Below are positions 43,516-51,270 of a stretch of DNA of 64,000 nucleotides, one piece after another. The position numbers and the translations under genes are program-made. The notes under the pieces were generated by a model, which searched no databases, was not told the origin of the DNA, and saw only the letters and a list, made by a program, of their open reading frames with translations. How positions within the stretch are numbered: position 1 is the first letter of the stretch; every line of letters starts with the position of its first letter. Source of the DNA: Amycolatopsis sp. FBCC-B4732 (GTDB lineage: Bacteria; Actinomycetota; Actinomycetes; Mycobacteriales; Pseudonocardiaceae); contig NZ_CP095376.1 in NCBI RefSeq assembly GCF_023008405.1, forward strand, positions 3,062,001-3,126,000, written 5' to 3'.

Positions 43516-44460
43516 CACCACGCGGCCCGGGCGGATCCACGCCCGGGCCGCGTCGTGCAGCGCCACCCGCGCGTAGTCGACCGTGAGGGCACCGGTCATC
43601 GCGTGCCCCACCACCGTCAGGAGTGCCTCACGGCGCTGGTCGCCGCTGAGCTCGTTGTTCGTGTACCCCCGGATGCGCAGCGACCGGCTGCGCAGCACGG
43701 CCGAGGACACCGGGCACTGCTCACCCGCCGAGCTGCCGAGGTTGACCAGGCGCCCGCCCGGGCGCAGCGCGTGCAGCGCCGCCGCGGCCGGGAGCCCCCA
43801 CACCGGATCGAGCACGAGGTCCACCGGCGGCCCGGCGCCGAACCGCCGGGCCAGGGGCTCGACGTCGTCGCCGGGTTCGAGCCGCACGGTGGCGTCCGCG
43901 CCGAGGCGCCGGGCCTGCTCCAGCGCGGCGTCCGAGCGCGCGCACGCGATGACGTGCCCGGCCCCGGCCACCCGGGCCAGCTGCACCGCCGACTGGCCGA
44001 CGACCCCGCCGGCGCCGAGCACCAGCACGGTCTCACCCGCGGCGAGCTCACCGGTCGCGGTCAGGCACCGCCACGCCGCCACCGCCGACAGCCCGAGCGC
44101 CGCCACCAGCGCGTGGTCCGCCCCGGCCGGCAAGACGACCACGTCCGCGGACGCCACCACGGCGTGCTCGGCCATGCTGCCGTCGCCGGGGAGCATGCCC
44201 GCGGCCGTGGCGAACCAGACCGGCGTGCCCGCCGGGTGCATCGGCGCCGGCCGCGTCAGGACACCGACCCCCTGCACCCCCGGCACGTACGGCGTCGCCG
44301 GGCGCCCGAAGTAGGACGTGCCGGACGCGCAGAGCAGGTCCAGCGGCGTGATCGGGGCCGCGGTGACGCTGACCGCGACCCCGCCCGGGCCCGGTTCGGG
44401 CTCCGGCCGGTCGGTCACCACGGGCGGCTCACCCGCCTCGCGGATCTCCGCGGCGATCAC
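43504..44460 (-). CDS. Zinc-independent MDR-family reductase of the catabolic operon
   Basis: A 318-residue quinone-oxidoreductase-like protein: GroES-like N-terminal part (VTAAPITPLDLLCASG), nucleotide motif VLGAGGVVGQSAVQLA, no structural zinc Cys cluster. GTG 44460 overlaps the TGA of the dioxygenase gene (GTGA), so its product probably acts on a metabolite of the same pathway, perhaps an unsaturated ring-cleavage acid. The exact substrate is unknown. Confidence 0.85.
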   Translation of the reverse strand: MIAAEIREAGEPPVVTDRPEPEPGPGGVAVSVTAAPITPLDLLCASGTSYFGRPATPYVPGVQGVGVLTRPAPMHPAGTPVWFATAAGMLPGDGSMAEHAVVASADVVVLPAGADHALVAALGLSAVAAWRCLTATGELAAGETVLVLGAGGVVGQSAVQLARVAGAGHVIACARSDAALEQARRLGADATVRLEPGDDVEPLARRFGAGPPVDLVLDPVWGLPAAAALHALRPGGRLVNLGSSAGEQCPVSSAVLRSRSLRIRGYTNNELSGDQRREALLTVVGHAMTGALTVDYARVALHDAARAWIRPGRVVLVP

Positions 44461-45317
44461 ACGGGCTGCAGGACGAAGTCGTACCGGGCCTCGAGCCACG
44501 GCTCGGCGCAGTGCCCGCCGTCGGGGGTGGGCCCGGGCTCGCGCGGTTCGAAGGTGACGACCAGCTCCTGCTTGGTGCCGAACACGACATCGCTGTCGAG
44601 GTATTCGGCGCCTTCCTGGAACAGGTGCGTGATCAGCGGTTCGTAGCCGGCCGCGTTGATCAGGAAGTGCACGTGGGCGGGCCGGAAGTGGCTGATGTCG
44701 GTGCCGCCGATCAGCTCGCCGACCGGGCCGTCCATCGGGATCGAATAGCCCTTGGGCGCGATCGTGCGCAGGCAGTAGGCCCCGTCGGCGCGGCTGGTGT
44801 ACTTCGCGCGCAGCCGGGCTTCGTCGATGCCGGGGATCTGCGACTCGTACGCGCCTTCCTCGTCGGCCTGCCAGACGTCGAGGACCGCGCCGGTGACGGG
44901 GGAGCCGTCCAGCCCGGTGACCGTGCCGGTCACGTAGAGCGGCGTGCCGGGCAGGCCGTCGGACATGTCGCCGCCGAACTCCTTCTCCGGGGAGCCGTCG
45001 ATGTGGAACGGGCCCAGCACCGTGGCCGGGGTCGCCTTCGCGTCGAAGGCGTGGTTCATCTGCACCACCAGCATGCTCAGGCCCAGCACATCCGAGGCGA
45101 GGATGAACTCCTCCCGCTTCTCGTCGCTGATCTGCCCGGTTTCGGTGAGCCACCGCATCGCGGCCATCCACTCGGTCTCGCTCAGCCGCACTTCGCGGGC
45201 GAAGGCGTGCAGGTGGCGCACGAGTGCGGAGAGCAGCTCCGCCGTGCGCGGGTCGTGCGCGCTCGCCCAGCGCGCCGCGGCGAGCTCGGTGATGTTGTCT
45301 TCGGTGACGAGCTGCAT
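44457..45317 (-). CDS. Intradiol ring-cleavage dioxygenase
   Basis: A 286-residue Fe(III) dioxygenase of the catechol/hydroxyquinol 1,2-dioxygenase type. The N-terminal helical dimer domain (about 1-100) is followed by the catalytic beta core with LGPFHIDGSP, TyrX in GAYESQ, the second Tyr in PKGYSIPMDGPVG, and the two His in FRPAHVHFLINAAGY. The GPFHIDGSPE region resembles hydroxyquinol-type enzymes more than plain catechol ones. It is the third gene of an operon with a CoA-transferase and a citrate-synthase-like lyase, so the cleaved product probably enters CoA metabolism. Confidence 0.92.
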   Translation of the reverse strand: MQLVTEDNITELAAARWASAHDPRTAELLSALVRHLHAFAREVRLSETEWMAAMRWLTETGQISDEKREEFILASDVLGLSMLVVQMNHAFDAKATPATVLGPFHIDGSPEKEFGGDMSDGLPGTPLYVTGTVTGLDGSPVTGAVLDVWQADEEGAYESQIPGIDEARLRAKYTSRADGAYCLRTIAPKGYSIPMDGPVGELIGGTDISHFRPAHVHFLINAAGYEPLITHLFQEGAEYLDSDVVFGTKQELVVTFEPREPGPTPDGGHCAEPWLEARYDFVLQPV

Positions 45318-45328
45318 CGGCGTTCCTC

Positions 45329-46120
45329 TCAGGGTTCCGGGTCCGGCGGCACCGGCCGGTTGTTCAGGTCGACCGACAGGAAGATGTCGTTGGCGACGGG
45401 GTGGCGCAGTTCCTCGGCGAGCTGGCCGATCAGCCCGGCGGTCCGGGCCAGCAGCGCGAACCCGCGCAGCAGCTCCAGCGGCAGCCCGAGGTCGGCGAGC
45501 GCGGCCCCGCAGACGCCCGCGCCGTTGAGCGGCAGCGTCTTCCCCAGCACCTGGGGGTGCACCCGCCCGATCGCGGCGAAGAGCTCCAGATGCGGGCCGC
45601 GCAGGCCCTCCTCGTCGGCGATCGCGAACAGCCGCCGGGTGCGGGGGTCGCCGTCCTTGTGCACGTGGTGCCCGAGGCCGGGGACGAACTTCTTCGCCGC
45701 ACGCTGCTTTTCCACCGTCTCGAGCGCGAGCGCGTCCCAGCCCGCTTCGTCGGCGGGCGCTTCGGCGCCGGTGAGCACGTCGTGCAGGAACCGGCCGCAG
45801 TCCTCCGTGACGCCGAGGAAGCGCGACCCGCCGCCCAGCAGCCCGGCAGCGAGCGCGCCCTGGACCGAGTCGGGCGCCGACAAGTAGGTCAGCCGGGTGA
45901 CGATCGCGGTGGGAGTGAAACCGTGGTCGGCCAGCGCGGCCAGGACCGCTTCGAAGACCCGCGTCTCCCCCGGGGACGGACGTCGCTGCGTCGCCAGCCA
46001 GAAGGCGAGCTCGCCGAAGCCGACCGAGCCCATCACGTCCTCGGCGAGGTCCTGGCCGAGCAGCGTGATCTTGTCCTTCGTGGACGAACCCAGCGCCGTT
46101 TCGTAGCCCGGGTCAGGCAT
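45329..46120 (-). CDS. Citrate-synthase-family lyase (citryl-CoA lyase-like)
   Basis: A 263-residue protein of the citrate synthase fold but much shorter than citrate synthase (about 400 residues). The conserved active-site segment is PGLGHHVHKDGDPRT, and LPLNGAG and DLGLPLELLRG follow. Short members of this family annotated as citryl-CoA lyases cleave beta-hydroxyacyl-CoA compounds. It overlaps the CoA-transferase gene by 8 bp, and the pair would activate and then split a tricarboxylate-like intermediate. The substrate is not known. Confidence 0.85.
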   Translation of the reverse strand: MPDPGYETALGSSTKDKITLLGQDLAEDVMGSVGFGELAFWLATQRRPSPGETRVFEAVLAALADHGFTPTAIVTRLTYLSAPDSVQGALAAGLLGGGSRFLGVTEDCGRFLHDVLTGAEAPADEAGWDALALETVEKQRAAKKFVPGLGHHVHKDGDPRTRRLFAIADEEGLRGPHLELFAAIGRVHPQVLGKTLPLNGAGVCGAALADLGLPLELLRGFALLARTAGLIGQLAEELRHPVANDIFLSVDLNNRPVPPDPEP

Positions 46121-47270
46121 CGCGGTCCTCCGTCAGCCAGGCGCGCAGCTCCGCGCCGTGTTCGTCGAGCTCCGGCGGTGGCAGCCGGTAGGCGGCGGGC
46201 GTCGCGGAGAACCGGATCGGGTGGCGCGTGGTCGGGACGGCGCGATCGCCTTCACCAACCTCGACGACGGGGTCGAGCCCGAACCGTTCGGCCATCGCGA
46301 ACCCGCCGTCGATGGTGTTGATCGGTCCACACGGGACACCGACCTCCGTCAGCGCCTCGAACCAGTCCACCGCGCCCCGGGTTTTCAGCCGCTCGACGAG
46401 CAGCGGCCGGAGCTCTTCGCGGTTCTTCGTGCGGTCGGCGTTGCGGGCGAACCGCGGATCGCCCGGGACGTCCGGCAGGTCCAGGACCTCGCACAGCCGG
46501 CGGAACTGCCCGTCGTTGGCCGCGGCGACGATCAGGTCGGCGTCCGCGGTGGGCAGCGGCTCGTAGGGGAAGACGCTGGGGTGGGCGTTGCCCATCCGGA
46601 ACGGGACCACGCCGCCCGCGGCGTAGGCGGAACTGTGGTTGACCAGCCCGGTCAGCGCCGAGGACAGCAGGTTGACCTCGACGTGCTGGCCCTCGCCGGT
46701 GGCGTCGCGGTGGCGCAGCGCGGCGAGGATGCCGATCACCGCGTGGTTGCCGGCCATCACGTCGAACACCGAGATCCCCGCCCGGTACGGCGGGCCGTCC
46801 GGATCGCCGGTCAGGCTCATCAGCCCCGAGATCGCCTGCACCATCAGGTCGTAGCCGGGCACGTGCTTGCCTTCGCCCGAGCCGAACCCGCTGATCGAGG
46901 CGTAGACGGTGCCCGGGTTGGCCGCTTTGACGGTGTCGTAGTCCAGGCCGTACTTGGCCAGCCCGCCGGGCTTGAAGTTCTCGATCACCACGTCCGCGCG
47001 GGTGGCCAGCTCGCGGCCGAGGGCGGCGTCGGCTTCGTCGCGCAGGTCCAGCGCGAGGGAGCGCTTCCCGCGGTTGACGCCGAGGTAGTAGGTGGAGACG
47101 TCCCCGCGCACCGGCGGCATCCACGTGCGCGTCTCGTCGCCCTGCGGTCCTTCGACCTTGACGACGTCGGCGCCCAGATCGGCCAGCAGCATCGTGGCGT
47201 ACGGGCCGGCGAGCACCCGCGAGAAGTCCGCGACCAGCAGCCCGGACAGCGGGCCCTCGGGTCGATCCAC
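46113..47270 (-). CDS. CaiB/BaiF-type family III CoA-transferase
   Basis: A 385-residue CoA-transferase. Family marks are VADFSRVLAGPYATMLLADLGADVVKVE at the start, ENFKPGGLAKYGLDY, and the catalytic Asp in PGYDLMVQAISG. GTG 47270 is chosen because GGAGG lies 6 nt upstream, rather than ATG 47285, which lies just 3 bp from the palindromic operator. It is first in the four-gene catabolic operon and immediately downstream of the IclR gene. Confidence 0.9.
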   Translation of the reverse strand: MDRPEGPLSGLLVADFSRVLAGPYATMLLADLGADVVKVEGPQGDETRTWMPPVRGDVSTYYLGVNRGKRSLALDLRDEADAALGRELATRADVVIENFKPGGLAKYGLDYDTVKAANPGTVYASISGFGSGEGKHVPGYDLMVQAISGLMSLTGDPDGPPYRAGISVFDVMAGNHAVIGILAALRHRDATGEGQHVEVNLLSSALTGLVNHSSAYAAGGVVPFRMGNAHPSVFPYEPLPTADADLIVAAANDGQFRRLCEVLDLPDVPGDPRFARNADRTKNREELRPLLVERLKTRGAVDWFEALTEVGVPCGPINTIDGGFAMAERFGLDPVVEVGEGDRAVPTTRHPIRFSATPAAYRLPPPELDEHGAELRAWLTEDRDA

Positions 47271-47287
47271 GCAACGCCTCCGCATCT

Positions 47288-47302
47288 GTCCGTCTGACGG
47301 AC
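47288..47302. promoter_or_regulatory. Perfect palindromic operator before the CoA-transferase operon
   Basis: GTCCGTC-T-GACGGAC is a perfect 7-1-7 palindrome between the IclR stop and the CoA-transferase start. Its flank AGTGTCCGCA is shared with the site at 48243-48257, so the conserved sequence spans about 25 bp. Confidence 0.8.
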
Positions 47303-47337
47303 TAGTGTCCGCAGTCTGCTCCCGTGCGGGAGCGCGG

Positions 47338-48147
47338 TCAAGGCGCGGCGGGAACGGTGACGTGCGGGACGGTGTCCAGGCGCGCGAAGTCCGCGCTGAT
47401 CTCCCCGGCGGTCTGCAGCAGCAGCGGCAGGTGGTGCTCCAGCAGCTTCTCGACCGGGGTCTCCGCGGCGTGGCAGTTGACGTTCACCCCGGCGATCACC
47501 CGCCCGGAGCCGTCGCGCAGCGGCGCGGCCACCGACCGGATGCCCGGCGCGAGCTGCTCGTCGGTCAGCGCCCAGCCCCGCGCCCGGACCTCGCGCAGCT
47601 CGGCGTCGCGTTCGGCGCGCTCGGGCCGCCACCGCGGGACCAGCCCGGACCGGGTCGGCTCGGCCAGCACCGCCTCCAGCTCGTCCGGCGGCAGCGCGGC
47701 GAGCTGGACCTTGCCCAGCGACGTCGGCAGCGCCGGGAAGCGGGTGCCGATCTGCACGGTGAGCGCGACGATCTTCGGCACCGCGACCCGGGCGACGTAG
47801 ACGATGTCGGAGCCGTCGAGCTGGGCGATCGAGCACGACTCGTTCGTGCGCGCGACCAGGCGTTCCAGGTGCGGGCGGGCGACGTCCCACAGGCCGGTCG
47901 AGCGGACGTAGGCGACGCCGAGGTCGAGCACGCGCGGGGTGAGCGCGTAGTCGCGCCCGTCGGTGCGGACGTAGCCGAGCTCCGCCAGGGTGAGCAGGAT
48001 CCGCCGGGCGGTCGGGCGGGCCAGGCCGGCGGCCGCGGCGACCTCGGCGAGGGTCATCGCCGGGCGGCCCGGCCGGAACGCCGTGATCACCTCGAGCCCG
48101 CGGGCCAGTGCCTCGATGAAGTCGGGACCGGTTCCCTCGCGTGGCAT
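47338..48147 (-). CDS. IclR-family transcriptional regulator
   Basis: A 269-residue regulator with the N-terminal winged HTH (TLAEVAAAAGLARPTARRIL) and the C-terminal effector domain (from about residue 90, with LDGSDIVYVARV and LPTSLGKVQLAALP). The PcaR/PobR branch of this family controls aromatic catabolism, in keeping with the neighbouring dioxygenase. ATG 48147 is preceded by GGAGGT at 6 nt. It lies between the two operons it probably controls. Confidence 0.93.
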   Translation of the reverse strand: MPREGTGPDFIEALARGLEVITAFRPGRPAMTLAEVAAAAGLARPTARRILLTLAELGYVRTDGRDYALTPRVLDLGVAYVRSTGLWDVARPHLERLVARTNESCSIAQLDGSDIVYVARVAVPKIVALTVQIGTRFPALPTSLGKVQLAALPPDELEAVLAEPTRSGLVPRWRPERAERDAELREVRARGWALTDEQLAPGIRSVAAPLRDGSGRVIAGVNVNCHAAETPVEKLLEHHLPLLLQTAGEISADFARLDTVPHVTVPAAP

Positions 48148-48242
48148 GGCGCCACCTCCCTCTCCGATGGTCCTGACCGCAGCGTAGCGGCGGGCATTGA
48201 CACCGGCTCGGCACTGGACGAAAGTGGCGGCACCCACCCGAT

Positions 48243-48257
48243 GTCCGTCTGGCGGAC
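48243..48257. promoter_or_regulatory. Near-perfect palindromic operator before the amidohydrolase
   Basis: GTCCGTCTGGCGGAC differs at one position from the site at 47288-47302; the following AGTGTACGCA also matches. It lies 25 bp before ATG 48282, overlapping where the promoter should be. Confidence 0.8.
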
Positions 48258-48281
48258 GAGTGTACGCAAATGGAGGCCGTG

Positions 48282-49691
48282 ATGAGCGGATCGATCGTCC
48301 TGCGGGGTGGGACGGTGCTGGCCGACGCCCACCGGGTGCTGCCCGGCGAAGACGTCCTCGTCACCGGCGACCGGATCGCCGCCATCGGCCCCGCGCTGGA
48401 GGTCCCCGCGGGCACCGAGGAGATCGACGCGACCGGCGGGCTGGTCATGCCGGGGATGATCGACACCCACCGGCACCTCTGGCAGACGGCCATGCGCGGC
48501 TACGGCGCCGACTGGACCCTCACGCAGTACTTCGTCTGGTACTACCTCGAATGGGGCAAGGTGTTCCGCCCCGAGGACATCTACGCGGGCAACCTGCTCG
48601 GCGCGTGGGAAGCGCTCGAAGCGGGCGTCACGACCACAGTGGACTGGTCACACGGCCTGCAGACCACCCAGCACGCCGACGCGGCGGCCGACGCGCTCGA
48701 AGCCGTGCCCGGCCGGTTCGTGCTGGCCTACGGCAACATCCAGGACGCACCGGCGACGTGGACCGGCACGCCCGAGTTCCGCGACTTCGTCGCCCGCCGC
48801 ACCGGCGGCGACCTCGGCTTCCAGCTCGCGTTCGACGTCACCGGCGACCCGGCGTTCCCGGAGAAACCGGCGTTCGAGGTGGCGCGCGAGCTCGGCGTCC
48901 CGGTCACCACGCACGCGGGCGTGTGGGGCGCGACCGGCGACGACGGCATCCGGCTGATGCACGACAACGGGTTCATGACCCCGGAGACGATCTACGTCCA
49001 CGGCGCCTCGCTGTCGGCGGATTCCTACCACCGCATCGCCGCGACCGGCGGCTCGGTGTCGGTGTCGACGGAAAGCGAGCAGAGCGCCGGCCAGGGCTAC
49101 CCGCCCACCTGGGCCCTGCGCCAACACGGCATCCCGGTGTCGCTGTCGATGGACACGTCGGTCTGGTGGAGCGGCGACCTGTTCTCCGCGATGCGCGCGA
49201 CCCTGGGCGCCGACCGTTCCCGCGAGCACCTGGAAGCCCACGCGAAGGGCGAAACGGTGACGCACGCGGCCCTGCGCGCGGAGCAGGTCGTCGACTGGGC
49301 CACCCTCGGCGGCGCGGCCGCATTGGGGCGTTCGGACCTGGGCACGCTGGAGGTCGGCAAGAAGGCCGACGTGGTCCTGCTGAAGAACGACCACTCGCCG
49401 ACGTCGTTCCCCCTGCTCAACCCGTACGGCCACGTGGCGTTCCAGGCCCAGCGCGGCGACGTCCACACGGTCCTGGTCGACGGCCGCGTCGTGAAGCGCG
49501 ACGGCCGCCTGGTGGGCGTGGACCTCCCGGCCCTGCGCCGGCGGGTGGAGGCAACGGTCGAGCACCTGCGGTCCCAGCTGGGGGAGGAGGCGTGGCGGCA
49601 GGGGATGAACCCGGATGTCCCGGAGACGAAGATCCTGGACAACCCGTACACGTACACGACCTACCAGAGCGACACCACCCACGGCGGCTGA
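48282..49691 (+). CDS. Amidohydrolase of the TrzN/cytosine-deaminase-like branch
   Basis: A 469-residue metal-dependent hydrolase. Metal ligands are His in IDTHRHLWQ, His in TTHAGVWG, His in YVHGASL and Asp in SMDTSVWWSG; the preceding LVMPGMIDTHRHL is the family signature. It could remove an amino, chloro or other leaving group from an N-heterocycle. ATG 48282 is chosen because GGAGG lies 5 nt upstream, over ATG 48270. It is divergent from the IclR gene and has the operator just before it, linking it to the dioxygenase operon. Confidence 0.88.
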   Translation: MSGSIVLRGGTVLADAHRVLPGEDVLVTGDRIAAIGPALEVPAGTEEIDATGGLVMPGMIDTHRHLWQTAMRGYGADWTLTQYFVWYYLEWGKVFRPEDIYAGNLLGAWEALEAGVTTTVDWSHGLQTTQHADAAADALEAVPGRFVLAYGNIQDAPATWTGTPEFRDFVARRTGGDLGFQLAFDVTGDPAFPEKPAFEVARELGVPVTTHAGVWGATGDDGIRLMHDNGFMTPETIYVHGASLSADSYHRIAATGGSVSVSTESEQSAGQGYPPTWALRQHGIPVSLSMDTSVWWSGDLFSAMRATLGADRSREHLEAHAKGETVTHAALRAEQVVDWATLGGAAALGRSDLGTLEVGKKADVVLLKNDHSPTSFPLLNPYGHVAFQAQRGDVHTVLVDGRVVKRDGRLVGVDLPALRRRVEATVEHLRSQLGEEAWRQGMNPDVPETKILDNPYTYTTYQSDTTHGG

Positions 49692-49702
49692 GCCGTCGCG
49701 GG

Positions 49703-49708
49703 TACGGT
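49703..49708 (+). promoter_or_regulatory. -10-like hexamer before the PUA/EVE-like gene
   Basis: TACGGT ends 6 nt before GTG 49715. The same hexamer precedes the RHH gene at 32823. Confidence 0.45.
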
Positions 49709-49714
49709 GCCCGC

Positions 49715-50191
49715 GTGGTCCAGGTGTTCATCCAGCCGTCCTACGGCACCCCGGAAGCCCGCCGCTACGGTGCGGCCACCCTCGACCGGCCGGTCCCGTT
49801 CCGCGACGCCCCCGCCCAAGCCCGGACGCGGCTGGAAGAGCTCCACCCGGACGGCCGCGCCCGCTTCTGGGGCGCCACCGAGAAGCACGACAAGCGGATG
49901 GCCACCGTGCGGACCGGCGACGTCGTCCTGCTCACCGGGGGCAAGCACGTGCGCGCGGCCGCGGAGGTCGGGCACAGCTTCCGCGACCCGGCGTTCGCCC
50001 GGCGGCTGTGGCGGCCCGATCCCGGCAAGTGCGTGTGGAGCAACGTCTACAGCCTGCGCCGCTACCGGGTGGTCGACGTCCCGAACGAAGCGATCTGGGC
50101 ACTGCCCGGCTTCACCACCGGCGACAACTTCATGGGCCTGCGGTTCCTCGACGCCGAAAAATCGGCCGCGGTGCTGGCCCTGCTGGGCTGA
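49715..50191 (+). CDS. PUA/EVE-like fold protein of unknown function
   Basis: A 158-residue protein. The central run DVVLLTGGKHVRAAAEVGHS, with KRMATVRTG before it and YRVVDVPNEAIWALPGF after, has the strand-loop pattern of PUA-like EVE/ASCH domains that bind modified bases, but the resemblance is judged by eye only. GTG 49715 is preferred because TACGGT ends 6 nt upstream. It is separated from the amidohydrolase gene by 23 bp and followed by a strong terminator. Confidence 0.65.
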   Translation: MVQVFIQPSYGTPEARRYGAATLDRPVPFRDAPAQARTRLEELHPDGRARFWGATEKHDKRMATVRTGDVVLLTGGKHVRAAAEVGHSFRDPAFARRLWRPDPGKCVWSNVYSLRRYRVVDVPNEAIWALPGFTTGDNFMGLRFLDAEKSAAVLALLG

Positions 50192-50192
50192 G

Positions 50193-50224
50193 CGGGCCGG
50201 GTCCGCCCTCGCGGACCCGGCCCG
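50193..50224. terminator. Bidirectional hairpin terminator
   Basis: CGGGCCGGGTCCGC pairs perfectly with GCGGACCCGGCCCG around CCTC, a 14-bp stem. It lies between convergent genes. Confidence 0.9.
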
Positions 50225-50229
50225 GCGGT

Positions 50230-50979
50230 TCAGCCGCGGTCGCTGTCGCGGTGGTGGTGGTAGCCGTAGTCGTCGGTGGCGTCGGCGACCGACGACACCG
50301 AGTGCACGACGGCCCCTTCGTCACCGGCGGCCGCGTACCAGTTGGCGTAGGCGGCGTACTGCGGCACGGCGAGGGCGTGGACGCCCTCCGACACGGCACC
50401 GTCCGGCCCGGCCGACAGGTTTTCCGCCTCGTAGGCGGCGTGGTGGTCACCGGCGTGGCTGGCGACGTGCGAGGAGGTGGCCCCGTCCATGTCGGCCGAC
50501 TGCGTCTCCGTTGCGTAGCTGACGTCGGCGGCGGGCGCCTCCGGCTCGGGGTCCGGGTGGTGCGCGACGGGGTGGGAGGCGTGGTGCGCCGCCGGGTGGT
50601 GCGTGGCCGGGTGGGACTCCTGGTGCGCTACCGGGTGCGAGTCGTGGTGGACCACGGCCGGCGTCTCGTCGTCGGCCCAGTCGTCGTCGTCCGACCAGTC
50701 GTCCGCGTCGGTGCCGGACGTCTCACCGTGGATCACGGCGGCCCCGCCGATCCCGGCGACGGCGGTGTCGGTCTCCGACCAGTGGTGACCCCACCAGTCG
50801 GAGCCCTCCTCGGTCTCGGTCGTGCCCGCACCACCGATGCCGGCCCAGGTGGCCGAGCTTTCGGCACTCCAGGAATCGTGCGGCCAGTCGAGCGGGTGCG
50901 CACTCGAAGGACCGGCGATCACGAGGGAAAGCGGCAGCGCGAATGCGCCGGCGAGCGCCAGTCGTCGCAATGTGGACAT
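50230..50979 (-). CDS. Secreted His-rich acidic protein
   Basis: A 249-residue exported protein that I do not recognise. The signal peptide MSTLRRLALAGAFALPLSLV continues to an Ala-Ser-Ala-type cleavage before HPLDW. Residues 111-141 carry 12 His in HP/AH-type tandem steps, and Asp/Glu-rich runs (SDDDDWADDE) precede it; Trp-Gly-His clusters occur at 60-70. Such composition suggests binding of divalent metals such as zinc, copper or nickel. ATG 50979 is used because it begins the signal peptide; the frame is open to 51048. No partner gene is evident. Confidence 0.75.
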   Translation of the reverse strand: MSTLRRLALAGAFALPLSLVIAGPSSAHPLDWPHDSWSAESSATWAGIGGAGTTETEEGSDWWGHHWSETDTAVAGIGGAAVIHGETSGTDADDWSDDDDWADDETPAVVHHDSHPVAHQESHPATHHPAAHHASHPVAHHPDPEPEAPAADVSYATETQSADMDGATSSHVASHAGDHHAAYEAENLSAGPDGAVSEGVHALAVPQYAAYANWYAAAGDEGAVVHSVSSVADATDDYGYHHHRDSDRG

Positions 50980-51270
50980 GATTTCTCGGGGTTCCTTTCC
51001 GGGTACGGCGACCGGGCGCTTTCGGGGCCCCGGCCGCCGGGGCAGCACATCTGTCCGGAAAGGACACTACCGACGCCTTGGCCGGGTTGACCTGCGCGAA
51101 TACCCGATCGGTGCGCAGGAACCGCCGAGCGGAGGACAACGGCGGGAAGGCGTCGGACGAGCATAGGACGTGCGCGGGGAATCGGACATCGTGAATGGCG
51201 TGAAATCACTCGCTCAGGTGGCTCGGTGTTTATCTTCGAAATGGACTGAGAAACGCTCGACGCGCCGACG
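50980..51270. other. Intergenic region with A+T-rich stretch
   Basis: A 291-bp gap upstream of the His-rich gene and behind the LAL gene. It holds GGAAAGGACACTACC near 51055 and an A+T-richer run about 51185-51255 (AAATCACTCGC, GTTTATCTTCGAAATGG) that may contain promoters. No open frame in it looks coding and no hairpin stands out. Confidence 0.5.
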
